From NCBI RefSeq assembly GCF_902459565.1, contig NZ_CABPSN010000002.1, forward strand, positions 372,001 to 436,000: a DNA stretch of 64,000 nt, given 5' to 3'. The notes beneath the pieces were generated by a model. The model saw only the letters and a program-made list of their open reading frames with translations, searched no databases and had not been told where the DNA came from. The translations under genes and the position numbers were made by a program. Source of the DNA: Pandoraea aquatica (GTDB taxonomy: Bacteria; Pseudomonadota; Gammaproteobacteria; Burkholderiales; Burkholderiaceae). Positions 35,998-43,919 of this stretch are shown in pieces (position 1 is the stretch's first letter; the number at the start of each line of letters is the position of its first letter).

Positions 35998-37660
35998 GGG
36001 TGATCTCCTGCAAAGTGGTCAGTCCGTTACGTGCGGCGGCGAGCGCTGTGTCCTGCATCAGGACATGACCGCTGTTGCGGGCGATGTCGCGCATCTGTGC
36101 GGCAGACGCGCGTCGCAGCAGCGCGGCCTGAATCGCATCGTCCAGCGTCAGCACTTCGGCCACAGCGATGCGACCTGCGTAGCCGGTGTGGCGGCAAGCG
36201 TCGCACCCCGCACCTTGCCGCCACCTGCCGCCGGTGAGTTCGTGAGCGTCGAGTTGACGGGCGGCGGATACGTCGACAGGCGGGGCGCAGAGGGTGGCGC
36301 ACGATTCGCAGACACGTCGCACGAGCCGTTGGGCGACGATCGCCTGAAGCGCCTCGGTCACGCTCGCGGGATCGAGACCCATGTGAAGGAAGCGCTCCAG
36401 CACACCGAATGCCGAATTGGCGTGCAGCGACGAGAGCACCAGATGCCCCGTGAGCGCTGCCTGCACGGCAATCGCCGCGGTCTCGCCGTCACGAATCTCA
36501 CCGACGAGAATCGTGTCCGGGTCGTGGCGCAGGATCGAACGAAGGCCACGCGCGAACGTCAGTCCTTTCTTCTCGTTCACAGGGATCTGTAACACGCCGG
36601 GCAACTCGTATTCCACCGGGTCTTCGATGGTGATGAGCTTGCGCTCGCCGGTGTTGCTCTCGGCCAGCGCTGCATAGAGCGTCGTGGACTTGCCGCTGCC
36701 CGTCGGGCCGGTGACGAGCAGCATGCCGTGCGGTTTGGCAAGCGTGGCGCGAATGCCCGCCACCGTGTGGTCGTCGAGCCCGAGCGATGCGAACGTGAGG
36801 TTGGCATTTCGGTGGCGCTTGTCGAGGATTCGGAGCACGGCGTCTTCGCCATGGATGCTTGGCATGACCGAGACGCGGAAGTCGATGTCGCCGCCTTCGA
36901 TTCGCGCCTTGAAGCGACCGTCTTGCGGCACGCGTCGCTCGCCGATATCCAGCCCGGCAAGCACCTTCAGTCGCGACACTGCCTGTTCGGCGTCCTCCTT
37001 GCCGGACCAGCGCCCGACCAGATGCAGCACGCCGTCGATCCGGTAGCGGATGGCGAGACCGTCGGCGGTGGTCTCGACGTGGATGTCGCTTGCGCGCGAA
37101 CGTAACGCGTCGAGCAGCGCGGCATCGACCAGACGGACGACGGCGTCGTCATGCCCGGCGATGCTGGCGCGCGAGATCTCGGTGGCGTGCCGCAGCGTGT
37201 CCGTGGTGTCGTCGGCACCGGCGGACGTCTCCAGTACCCGCTCGCGGCGTTCCGCCTCGTCGAGCGCTCGGGCCACGACGCCGGGCATCGTCATGGCAGG
37301 CCGCAGACGGCTGGCGAGAGGATGGACGACGCACCAGCTTCGCACGGAGAGATCGAACGGCCGCTCAATGACCAGATAGCCGACGTCGTCCACGCACACC
37401 GGCAGCACACGATGGCGTACCGCGTCGGCAAGCGACAGGAGGTCGAAGCGGATGCGCTGGGCCAGCGACCCGATCTCAGGAGAATCGGGCGCGAGCGGAA
37501 CAACATCCGCTGCACGGGCCACAGTGTCGAGCTGCGCGCTGTCGGCAAGGAGAAGGCGCGCGGTGTAATCGTCAAGAGACTCGCCGGCATCGCGCGCGGC
37601 TTGCTGCCATGTGACGAGCTGCGCCGCGAAGGTGGTCGTCGTCGATGTCATCGCATTCAT
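35978..37660 (-). CDS. Type II secretion/pilus assembly ATPase (GspE/PilB-like)
   Basis: This 560-residue ATPase drives pseudopilus assembly. The Walker A motif is GPTGSGKST (318-326), the Asp box is ITIEDPVEYELPGVLQIPVNEKKGL, Walker B is DPDTILVGEIRDGETA, and the His box is LTGHLVLSSLHANSA. A zinc-binding tetracysteine is present (Cys451, Cys454, Cys486, Cys489), which marks the GspE/PilB assembly branch rather than PilT retraction ATPases. The stop of gspF lies 4 bp upstream of its start, so it is part of the operon. Confidence 0.93.
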   Translation of the reverse strand: MNAMTSTTTTFAAQLVTWQQAARDAGESLDDYTARLLLADSAQLDTVARAADVVPLAPDSPEIGSLAQRIRFDLLSLADAVRHRVLPVCVDDVGYLVIERPFDLSVRSWCVVHPLASRLRPAMTMPGVVARALDEAERRERVLETSAGADDTTDTLRHATEISRASIAGHDDAVVRLVDAALLDALRSRASDIHVETTADGLAIRYRIDGVLHLVGRWSGKEDAEQAVSRLKVLAGLDIGERRVPQDGRFKARIEGGDIDFRVSVMPSIHGEDAVLRILDKRHRNANLTFASLGLDDHTVAGIRATLAKPHGMLLVTGPTGSGKSTTLYAALAESNTGERKLITIEDPVEYELPGVLQIPVNEKKGLTFARGLRSILRHDPDTILVGEIRDGETAAIAVQAALTGHLVLSSLHANSAFGVLERFLHMGLDPASVTEALQAIVAQRLVRRVCESCATLCAPPVDVSAARQLDAHELTGGRWRQGAGCDACRHTGYAGRIAVAEVLTLDDAIQAALLRRASAAQMRDIARNSGHVLMQDTALAAARNGLTTLQEITRVFGIS

Positions 37661-37664
37661 CGCG

Positions 37665-38861
37665 CTATCCCTGGAGACTGTCGGCCAGACTGAAGATCGG
37701 CATGTACAGCAGGAAGACGACCAGCCCGATCACGCCGCCGACCACGAGCATCAGCAGCGGTTCGAAGACCTTGCTGAAGGTGTCCAGCGCCCGGGACAGC
37801 GACTCGTCGTGGAACTGCGCAATGCGCTCGCACATCGCGTCGATGCCGCCGCCGCGCTCGGCCACGCGCAGCAGCCGTACCGCGACGGCGGTCGTCAGTC
37901 CATGCTGCTCGAAGGCGTCCGACATCGGCACGCCTGCGCGGACCTTCGCGAGCGCGTCCGCACTGGCCGCCGCAAAGCTGTGCGGAAGCAGACTGCTGGC
38001 GAGTGCGATGGCGTCGACGGCCGGCATGCCGCCGCCGAGCAGCATGCCCAGCGTCCGGTAGAAGCGGGTGAGGACGAATAGCTCGCGTTGCTCGCGAAGC
38101 CTCGGCAGACGCCACAGGACCGCCAGCCAGTGCCGTCGCACGAACGGCGAGCGCACAGCGAATGCGAACGCCGTCACCACGAGGCTCAGGCCCGAGAGCA
38201 GCCACGGGCCGTGGGCGTCGACCAGCGCGCCCCACCAGACCATGAAACGACCCGAGGCCGGCAGGTGAAGCGACGATTGCAGTACCCCGGCGAAGCGGGG
38301 CACGACGTAGAACAACAGGAAGACGAGGATGACTGCGCCCACTGCGAGCACGATGGCCGGATACATCATCGCGGACTGGAGGCGCTTGCGCAGCGTGTCG
38401 ATGTGATGTTCGTACTGCCGGTAGCGCTGTAACGCGCTGGCGAGCTGGCCCGTGTGCTCGGAGGCGGCGACGCTGGCGACGAACAGCGGAGCGAACGCGT
38501 GAGGGGCGCGGCTCAGCGCCGATGAGAATGACTGACCTTCGTACATCGCGTGCAGCAGGGCGTCGAACAGTTGCTTGTCGGACGCGCGCGAGGCCTTCTC
38601 GCTCAGCGCCTCGATAGCTTCGACGACGGTCAGCCCTGCCTCCAGCAACGTGCCGAGCTCCTGCGCGAAGAGCGCGAGCGCGAACGGGGGACGACGGGAC
38701 GGCAAACGCAGCGATATCAGCGATATACCGGTCGCGCGTATCGACACGATGTGACACCCGTCGGCTTCGAGGCGCAGGCGCGCTTGCGTGGCATCGGTCG
38801 CGTCGATGCGCTCGACACACACCTGTGCACCGCGAATGACCCGAACTTCGAACGTCTTCAT
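37665..38861 (-). CDS. Type II secretion inner membrane protein (GspF/PilC-like)
   Basis: This 398-residue polytopic protein has two GspF repeats. The first holds LFAQELGTLLEAGLTVVEAIEAL and a hydrophobic pair YPAIVLAVGAVILVFLLFYVVPRF; the second holds FYRTLGMLLGGGMPAVDAIALA and MLVVGGVIGLVVFLLYMPIFSL near the end. It anchors the ATPase and the pseudopilus base in the inner membrane. The ATG at 38861 overlaps the stop of the lytic transglycosylase gene (ATGA). It is followed closely by gspE. Confidence 0.93.
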   Translation of the reverse strand: MKTFEVRVIRGAQVCVERIDATDATQARLRLEADGCHIVSIRATGISLISLRLPSRRPPFALALFAQELGTLLEAGLTVVEAIEALSEKASRASDKQLFDALLHAMYEGQSFSSALSRAPHAFAPLFVASVAASEHTGQLASALQRYRQYEHHIDTLRKRLQSAMMYPAIVLAVGAVILVFLLFYVVPRFAGVLQSSLHLPASGRFMVWWGALVDAHGPWLLSGLSLVVTAFAFAVRSPFVRRHWLAVLWRLPRLREQRELFVLTRFYRTLGMLLGGGMPAVDAIALASSLLPHSFAAASADALAKVRAGVPMSDAFEQHGLTTAVAVRLLRVAERGGGIDAMCERIAQFHDESLSRALDTFSKVFEPLLMLVVGGVIGLVVFLLYMPIFSLADSLQG

Positions 38862-39391
38862 CGTCGTGCGGCCGCCGCGTTGTCGCAACTTGCTTCGTCG
38901 CCGGACGCGCGACAGGCTGCCAGCGTCATGCGTCGGTCGCGTTCGGCCACGAGCACGGCATAACGTTTGCGCACCTTGTCGGCGTAGCGTTGGCGCAGCG
39001 GGGCGCGTGCCGGTCCTGTGCCCGCGTTATACGCGCCCACGGCTTCCCAGCCGTAACCGTACTGACGCACGAAGCCTGCGAGAATCCACGCGCCGGTGAT
39101 GATCGACGCGCAGGCGTCTTCGTGTAACCGGCGCTCGGTCACGCCGTAACGGGAGAGCGTCGGCAAATGGATGCTGTTGATCTGCATCAGCCCGATATCG
39201 CGGGTGCCGTTGCGATTGACGTTGCTGGCGTTCATGTCGAGATTCGATTCGACCTGGGCGATGGCGTATAGCAGTAGCGGGTCGAGCTGATAACGGTCGG
39301 CGGCGATGTCCCAGCAATCGGCCAGCGCGGGGGTCGACGTCATCGAAATGACGATTGCGAAAGCGGCGGCGGCATGGGCAATCGGCTTCAT
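38858..39391 (-). CDS. Secretion/pilus-associated lytic transglycosylase (family 1)
   Basis: This 177-residue protein has a signal peptide (IAHAAAAFAIVISMTSTPALA|D) and one SLT domain: LLLYAIAQVESNLDMNASNVNRN with Glu48 as catalytic acid, then RDIGLMQINSIHLPTL and WEAVGAYNAGTG. It is of the small VirB1/IpgF type that opens peptidoglycan locally for envelope-spanning machines. Its position inside the operon, overlapping gspF by 4 bp, ties it to assembly of this secretion system. The ATG at 39391 overlaps nothing upstream and gives the full signal peptide. Confidence 0.88.
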   Translation of the reverse strand: MKPIAHAAAAFAIVISMTSTPALADCWDIAADRYQLDPLLLYAIAQVESNLDMNASNVNRNGTRDIGLMQINSIHLPTLSRYGVTERRLHEDACASIITGAWILAGFVRQYGYGWEAVGAYNAGTGPARAPLRQRYADKVRKRYAVLVAERDRRMTLAACRASGDEASCDNAAAARR

Positions 39392-39407
39392 GTCGTGACG
39401 TCCGTGC

Positions 39408-39866
39408 TCAGAAGCCATAGACGATGGCTTTCGCGGTATCGCCTTCACCGCCGGGGCCGTAGGTCACGATCTCGACGTCGTGACTGGTGCCCGGATTCTT
39501 CCAGACGTACGGGTGATCCCACGGATCGTTGGGCAGTGCCTTGGCGAGATAGGGCCCCTGCCAGTGCTCGACGCCCGCCGGTGCTGCCATGAGCGCCTGC
39601 AAGCCTTGCTCCTCGGTCGGGTACTGGCCGATGTCGAGCCGGTATTGGCCGAGCGCGTCGGAAAGCGACTTCATTTGTGCGACGGCCGTCTTCTCACGCG
39701 CGCGGTCGACCTGCGAGAAAAGCTTGGGACCGACGTAACCCGCGAGCAACGCGATGATGAGCAGCACGACCAGCAGCTCCAGCAGCGTGAAGCCTGCTTG
39801 ATGCGCGCGTCGGTCGGGTGTGCGATGAAGGCGGTAGGACGTAAGGGGGCGTGGGGAGGATGACAA
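39408..39866 (-). CDS. gspG: Major pseudopilin GspG
   Basis: This 152-residue protein has HQAG|FTLLELLVVLLIIALLAGYVGPKLFSQVDRAREKTA, the diagnostic GspG N terminus, and the C-terminal calcium-site region with YPTEEQGLQALMAAP and GPYLAKALPNDPWDHPYVWKNPG. The start appears to be a TTG at 39866 with AGGAG at the right distance, since no better ATG or GTG precedes the leader. It is the first gene of the secretion operon and lies 146 bp after the LPMO gene. Confidence 0.92.
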   Translation of the reverse strand: MSSSPRPLTSYRLHRTPDRRAHQAGFTLLELLVVLLIIALLAGYVGPKLFSQVDRAREKTAVAQMKSLSDALGQYRLDIGQYPTEEQGLQALMAAPAGVEHWQGPYLAKALPNDPWDHPYVWKNPGTSHDVEIVTYGPGGEGDTAKAIVYGF

Positions 39867-39953
39867 ATCGAGACTCCTGATGATGCCAACGACCGCGCGA
39901 ATCCCGGCGAAGACGACAATGCCGTCGACGTGCCGCCGGGACTCGGGCCGCGA

Positions 39954-39997
39954 ATGTCCGGTCGATGTTCGATCAACGTTCGATCAACGTCCGGTCA
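39954..39997. repeat. Four tandem 11-bp repeats (AYGTYCGRTCA)
   Basis: Four contiguous 11-bp units (ATGTCCGGTCG, ATGTTCGATCA, ACGTTCGATCA, ACGTCCGGTCA) lie just after the LPMO stop and about 90 bp upstream of gspG. The unit length equals one helical turn, so the array presents four equivalent faces to a protein. Confidence 0.7.
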
Positions 39998-40012
39998 GGG
40001 CCAACGCCGCGC

Positions 40013-41524
40013 TTAGTTGGCGAGTTTCCATGCGCGCTGTGCTTCGTCCGCAGGCACGCCCGATCCGCCCGGCGCATACGGCCACTGCGACGGCGTTGTG
40101 TTCGGCGCGATGTTGCACCACGCACCGTGCGGGAACGGCTTGCACGCCCACGCCTGACCGTCCAGTCCGGTCACGACATCGCCTGCCTTGTACGACCCCA
40201 GTCCGGCCGGCCAGACCGGGTGTTGCCCACCGCCGTCGCCGGTAATCGTGATGTCGTGCGACGCGCGCGAAGTGCGCCCTTCGATATCCGTCACGACCAG
40301 CGTTGCCGTGGCCTTGCCCGGTGCAGACGGTGCCTGCCCCGACCAGCTTGAAGCCGTGCCGTTCATCGGCGTGAAGCCGTGCACGTGCCAGTCGTAGCGA
40401 TAGTTCGGCCCGTTCGTGCCGGCGTTCGTCAGCGTGAGCGTTTCACCCGGCTTGACCGTCGACGCGCCCGAGATTCTTGCCTCTGGCGGTGCCACCGGAT
40501 CGGGATCGCCACCGCCCGGAATCAGGCTCGTGACGGCGACGGCGTTCTTGTCGGTCGCCCACGAGGCATTGCCCGGGATGTCGTTACGATCGAACGTGAT
40601 TACATCGCTGTCGCTCTTCTTGCCGATCTGAACGATGGCACCGTGCTTGGCGCTGATCGCCTCGGCGAAGGTCCACGTCCACGAAGAGAGGTTCTGCGCC
40701 GTGATGTCGATACGCTCGTCGACGATCTCCTGCTTGCCCGGTCCGGCCAGAACTCGGAAGCGAACCTTGTCGCCCGCGACCGGCGTCAGGCTCGGTGTGA
40801 CGAAGGGGCCTTTGTAATGCCACGGCGATGGCGGCGGTCCGCCGTCGCCCTTGAACGTCACGTCTGCGCAGTTGTAGAAGCCCTCGTTGCCCGAGTCGCG
40901 ACGTTGCCAGATGCTGTAGATGATGGCGTCGCCCGTGCGGCCCGGCGGCAGTTGCAGCTCGTACCGATAGCGATCGTCCACCGGCATCGGCGTCTCGCCT
41001 TCATAGATCGGTTCGAGGTCTTCCCAGCGAAGCGGCTGTGTGTTCTGCCAGCCGGGTTTCGTGATGAAGGCGCGCATGAACGACGGATTGTGCGTGGCCG
41101 TGGCGTACCACGTCAGGGTCATCTTGCCGTTCTGGATTTCTGTCTTGCGGAAGCCGGCGCTCTGCGGCGCATCCATGCCGCGCTTGGTCGGGTCGCCGCC
41201 GGCGCACAGCAAACCGTTCGGGATGGTGCGCTTGACATCTTCGAGGTTCTGCCCCTGATTGGGGGCGAAGCCCGCGAATTCATTCCATTGGTCGAACTGA
41301 CGATGCGGATTCTCGTCCTTGAGGATTTGCCAGGCGGCGCGACACCCGGCATTCGGTACGGCCGAGCCGTCCGACGACTGCCAGTGCCCGCCGTCGAGCT
41401 TGCACTGGTACTGTCGCGCCATGGGCGATTCGATGGCACCGTGGCCGTAGGCTGCGGTCGAAGCCGCGGCGGCCAGTGTCATCGCAAAAAGCGACTTTGC
41501 GGACGATGAGGCGGAGAATTGCAT
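40013..41524 (-). CDS. Secreted AA10 lytic polysaccharide monooxygenase with PKD-like and chitin-binding modules
   Basis: This 503-residue protein has a signal peptide cleaved after AAYG so that His28 is the N-terminal residue (HGAIESPMARQYQCKLDGGHW), as copper-binding LPMOs require; the second histidine of the brace is His145 in WYATATHNPS. The AA10 domain runs to about 225, a linking GbpA-like domain follows, then a PKD-like domain (PEARISGASTVKPGETLTLTN), and a C-terminal CBM5/12-type module (YKAGDVVTGLDGQAWACKPFPHG). It should oxidise chitin or a related polysaccharide outside the cell. GbpA and CbpD are known type II substrates, and a type II-like operon follows directly. Confidence 0.9.
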   Translation of the reverse strand: MQFSASSSAKSLFAMTLAAAASTAAYGHGAIESPMARQYQCKLDGGHWQSSDGSAVPNAGCRAAWQILKDENPHRQFDQWNEFAGFAPNQGQNLEDVKRTIPNGLLCAGGDPTKRGMDAPQSAGFRKTEIQNGKMTLTWYATATHNPSFMRAFITKPGWQNTQPLRWEDLEPIYEGETPMPVDDRYRYELQLPPGRTGDAIIYSIWQRRDSGNEGFYNCADVTFKGDGGPPPSPWHYKGPFVTPSLTPVAGDKVRFRVLAGPGKQEIVDERIDITAQNLSSWTWTFAEAISAKHGAIVQIGKKSDSDVITFDRNDIPGNASWATDKNAVAVTSLIPGGGDPDPVAPPEARISGASTVKPGETLTLTNAGTNGPNYRYDWHVHGFTPMNGTASSWSGQAPSAPGKATATLVVTDIEGRTSRASHDITITGDGGGQHPVWPAGLGSYKAGDVVTGLDGQAWACKPFPHGAWCNIAPNTTPSQWPYAPGGSGVPADEAQRAWKLAN

Positions 41525-41558
41525 AGCACTCCAAAAAATATTAGAGACTCGACGTTGC

Positions 41559-41580
41559 GTGGCACCGTCGTGGCACCGTG
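41559..41580. repeat. Tandem direct repeat upstream of the LPMO gene
   Basis: Two contiguous 11-bp units, GTGGCACCGTC and GTGGCACCGTG, lie 35-56 bp upstream of the LPMO start. One-turn spacing and position near a promoter suggest an activator or repressor site. Confidence 0.45.
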
Positions 41581-41742
41581 TACGCCTCTCTGATGTCGGA
41601 CGTTTCCGAGGCGAAATGCGCGGATTCGCTATCACAGCGCTTGTCACGACACTTCGGTTTTTCTGAGAGTGGATGTCTGAATCTTGACAGTTAACCCACT
41701 CGTTGCGTTTGGGAGGCTTCCCGAAATCGGGCGCCCATGCGC

Positions 41743-42297
41743 TCATGTCATGCGTTGCACGACATTGGTCTTGGAGATCCATTGATGTTTGACGACGGCG
41801 GCCATATGCAAGGCCACCGAACCCGCAAGCGCGTAACAGGCGTAGCGGTGAATGTCGAACCAGTGTTGCGTGATGACTTCGTCGTCGAAGGGCGTTTCGA
41901 TGTACCAGAGGCCGAACAGCAGATAGCCGTGCGGGACCATCAGAAAGCCGCTCACGAGCACCAGACCGGTCAGGTAATAAAGCATCTTGTGGGTGCACTT
42001 CGCGAGTGCCCCCTGTGCTCTGGAGACGCCGGCGATTTCGGCAGGCGAGGTGCGGATCGCAGCCCAGACGCAGCGAACCGGAAACAACACGAGCAGCACC
42101 GTGGCGATCGACATGTTCGTGATCGAGACGATGTGCCAGAGATGCGAGTCGTCGATGATGTGCAACGCGTATCCGGCGACCAGCGTGTAGAGAATGGCGG
42201 ACGCAAAAAGCCAATGCATCGTTCGGCTCAGCCGATCGTAGCGATTGCGTGTCTGAGCGGAGACGCTGGCCGTCGTGCCGGATCGATCGGAAGCCAT
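41743..42297 (-). CDS. Cytochrome b561 family protein
   Basis: This 184-residue integral membrane di-heme cytochrome has four hydrophobic segments with conserved histidines: SRTMHWLFASAILYTLV (first), HKMLYYLTGLVLVSGFLM (third), and WFDIHRYACYALAGSVALHMAAVVKHQ (fourth). It fits the CybB/YodB group that moves electrons from quinol toward the periplasmic side. It sits upstream of the LPMO gene on the same strand, 218 bp away. An electron-supply role for the LPMO is conceivable but unproven. Confidence 0.88.
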   Translation of the reverse strand: MASDRSGTTASVSAQTRNRYDRLSRTMHWLFASAILYTLVAGYALHIIDDSHLWHIVSITNMSIATVLLVLFPVRCVWAAIRTSPAEIAGVSRAQGALAKCTHKMLYYLTGLVLVSGFLMVPHGYLLFGLWYIETPFDDEVITQHWFDIHRYACYALAGSVALHMAAVVKHQWISKTNVVQRMT

Positions 42298-42645
42298 GTT
42301 TGGGAAAGATGGGTCAGGGAGGCGAAACCCACGCGGGATGCGGTGGGTGAGTGGAATTATTGATGGGTGTGATCGGCATGAGCTTTCGAAAAATGCTCAT
42401 CAGTGCGCGAATCGTGCGCCGTTGGACAAACCTCCGGCGTGACTTGCCCGACATCGATGTCTCGATGCGGTATCCGTGAGATGGCAGTATCGGCAGCATA
42501 ATTCGTCATTTCGTCATAAATATTGTAGATATCGTCGATTTGACGCTACATTTCATCCGTACCTCTCCCTAGAATTAAGGCATTGGCGCGGCCCGCCTCA
42601 TACGGTGTGGACGCATCGACCGACGTTCCTGAAATGGGGGAAAAC
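42298..42645. other. Divergent intergenic region, cytochrome b561 / saccharopine dehydrogenase-like gene
   Basis: This 348-bp region between divergent genes holds a small inverted repeat (CATGAGC ... GCTCATC around 42376-42402) and an AT-rich stretch (about 42500-42545: cgtcatttcgtcataaatattgtag) likely to contain the promoter of the right-hand gene, with direct repeats of CGTCAT. I see no gene. Confidence 0.4.
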
Positions 42646-43743
42646 ATGAAGAAGATCGCCTTGCTGGGTGCGGGACACATCGGCCAGACCATCGCGCGTT
42701 TGCTGCATGACAGTGGCGATTACCGGGTGACGGTGTTCGACCGCAACGCGCAGTCCTATGAAGCGGTGCGCGAATACGCGCACGCATTCGTCGAACTTAC
42801 CGGCAACGACACGGGCTCATTGCAACGCGCTGTTACGGGTTTCGACGCTGTCGTCAACGCCTTGCCGTACACCATGGCCACGAGCGCAGCAACCGCCGCC
42901 GCGGCGGCCGGTTGTCACTACTTCGATCTGACGGAAGACGTAGCAGCCACGCATGCGATTGCGCAACTGGCCGAAGGCGCGTCGACAGCGCTGATGCCGC
43001 AGTGCGGACTCGCACCGGGCTTCATCGCCATCGCGGCGCATCATCTGGCGGCGGCGTTCGACCGCGTCGACTCGGTGAAGATGCGCGTGGGTGCGCTTCC
43101 GGCCTTTCCGACCAACTCGTTGAAGTACAACCTGACGTGGAGCGTCGACGGGCTGATCAACGAATACTGTCAGCCGTGCGAGGCGATTCGCGACGGCGCG
43201 CGGCTGAGCGTGCAGCCGCTCGAAGACCTCGAACACTTCTCGCTCGACGGGGTGGAATACGAGGCCTTCAACACCTCGGGCGGTCTCGGCACGTTATGCG
43301 AAACGCTGGCCGGGCGTGTGCGCGACCTCGACTACAAGTCGGTGCGCTATCCGGGACACGGTGCGTTGATGAAGGTGCTGCTGAACGAGCTGCGTCTGAA
43401 GGAGGATCAGGAGACGATCAAGACGATCCTGAAGCGCGCGATTCCAAGCACCTTGCAGGACGTGGTGCTTATTTTCGTGGTGGTGAACGGACTGCGTCGC
43501 GGTGTGCTCACGCAGGAAGTGTTCGCGCGCAAGATCTTCGCAGAGCGCAACAACGGTCACAGCGCGAGCGCCATCCAGATCACGACGGCGTCGGCCATTT
43601 GCGCGGCCGTCGACATGTTCTTCGCGAAGCAACTCCCGCAGCGCGGTTTCGTGCGTCAGGAACAGATCGCCTTGCCGGACTTCCTGGCGAATCGCTTCGG
43701 TCAGGTCTACGCGCATTCGACGCATATCGAATCGCTTTCCTGA
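42646..43743 (+). CDS. Saccharopine dehydrogenase-like / lysine 6-dehydrogenase-like protein
   Basis: This 365-residue oxidoreductase has an N-terminal Rossmann fold MKKIALLGAGHIGQTIARLL and a family segment VVNALPYTMATSAATAAAAAGCHYFDLTEDV followed by MPQCGLAPGFIAIAAHHLAA. It belongs to the saccharopine dehydrogenase family, closest in outline to lysine 6-dehydrogenase and related amino-acid dehydrogenases, but the substrate is not certain. The start at 42646 follows GGGGGAAA. It is a single-gene unit, convergent with the porin gene. Confidence 0.82.
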   Translation: MKKIALLGAGHIGQTIARLLHDSGDYRVTVFDRNAQSYEAVREYAHAFVELTGNDTGSLQRAVTGFDAVVNALPYTMATSAATAAAAAGCHYFDLTEDVAATHAIAQLAEGASTALMPQCGLAPGFIAIAAHHLAAAFDRVDSVKMRVGALPAFPTNSLKYNLTWSVDGLINEYCQPCEAIRDGARLSVQPLEDLEHFSLDGVEYEAFNTSGGLGTLCETLAGRVRDLDYKSVRYPGHGALMKVLLNELRLKEDQETIKTILKRAIPSTLQDVVLIFVVVNGLRRGVLTQEVFARKIFAERNNGHSASAIQITTASAICAAVDMFFAKQLPQRGFVRQEQIALPDFLANRFGQVYAHSTHIESLS

Positions 43744-43775
43744 TGTCGCTGGTGTTGCCAAAGGAGGAAAAAAGC

Positions 43776-43821
43776 ACGACGGCCCGGCAAGCGGTGCGCC
43801 CCGCCATCGGCGGGCCGTCGT
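43776..43821 (-). terminator. Intrinsic terminator of the second porin
   Basis: An 11-bp stem ACGACGGCCCG / CGGGCCGTCGT encloses a 24-base loop and is followed on the minus strand by GCTTTTTTCC. It also lies just after the plus-strand dehydrogenase stop, so it may serve both. Confidence 0.8.
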
Positions 43822-43850
43822 TGAGGAAACGCATTGGCTGACGCAAATGC

Positions 43851-43906
43851 GAAGAGGTTTGAAGCGATGTGAAGCGGTTTAAAGCAATTTGAAGCGATGG
43901 GAAACG
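43851..43906. repeat. Imperfect 10-bp tandem repeats
   Basis: Five or six degenerate copies of GAAGCGRTTT (gaagaggttt, gaagcgatgt, gaagcggttt, aaagcaattt, gaagcgatgg) run between the porin stop and its terminator. The porin's last codons also contain gaagcgatg, so the array may have grown from the gene end. Confidence 0.6.
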
Positions 43907-43919
43907 TCGCTACGGCGTT

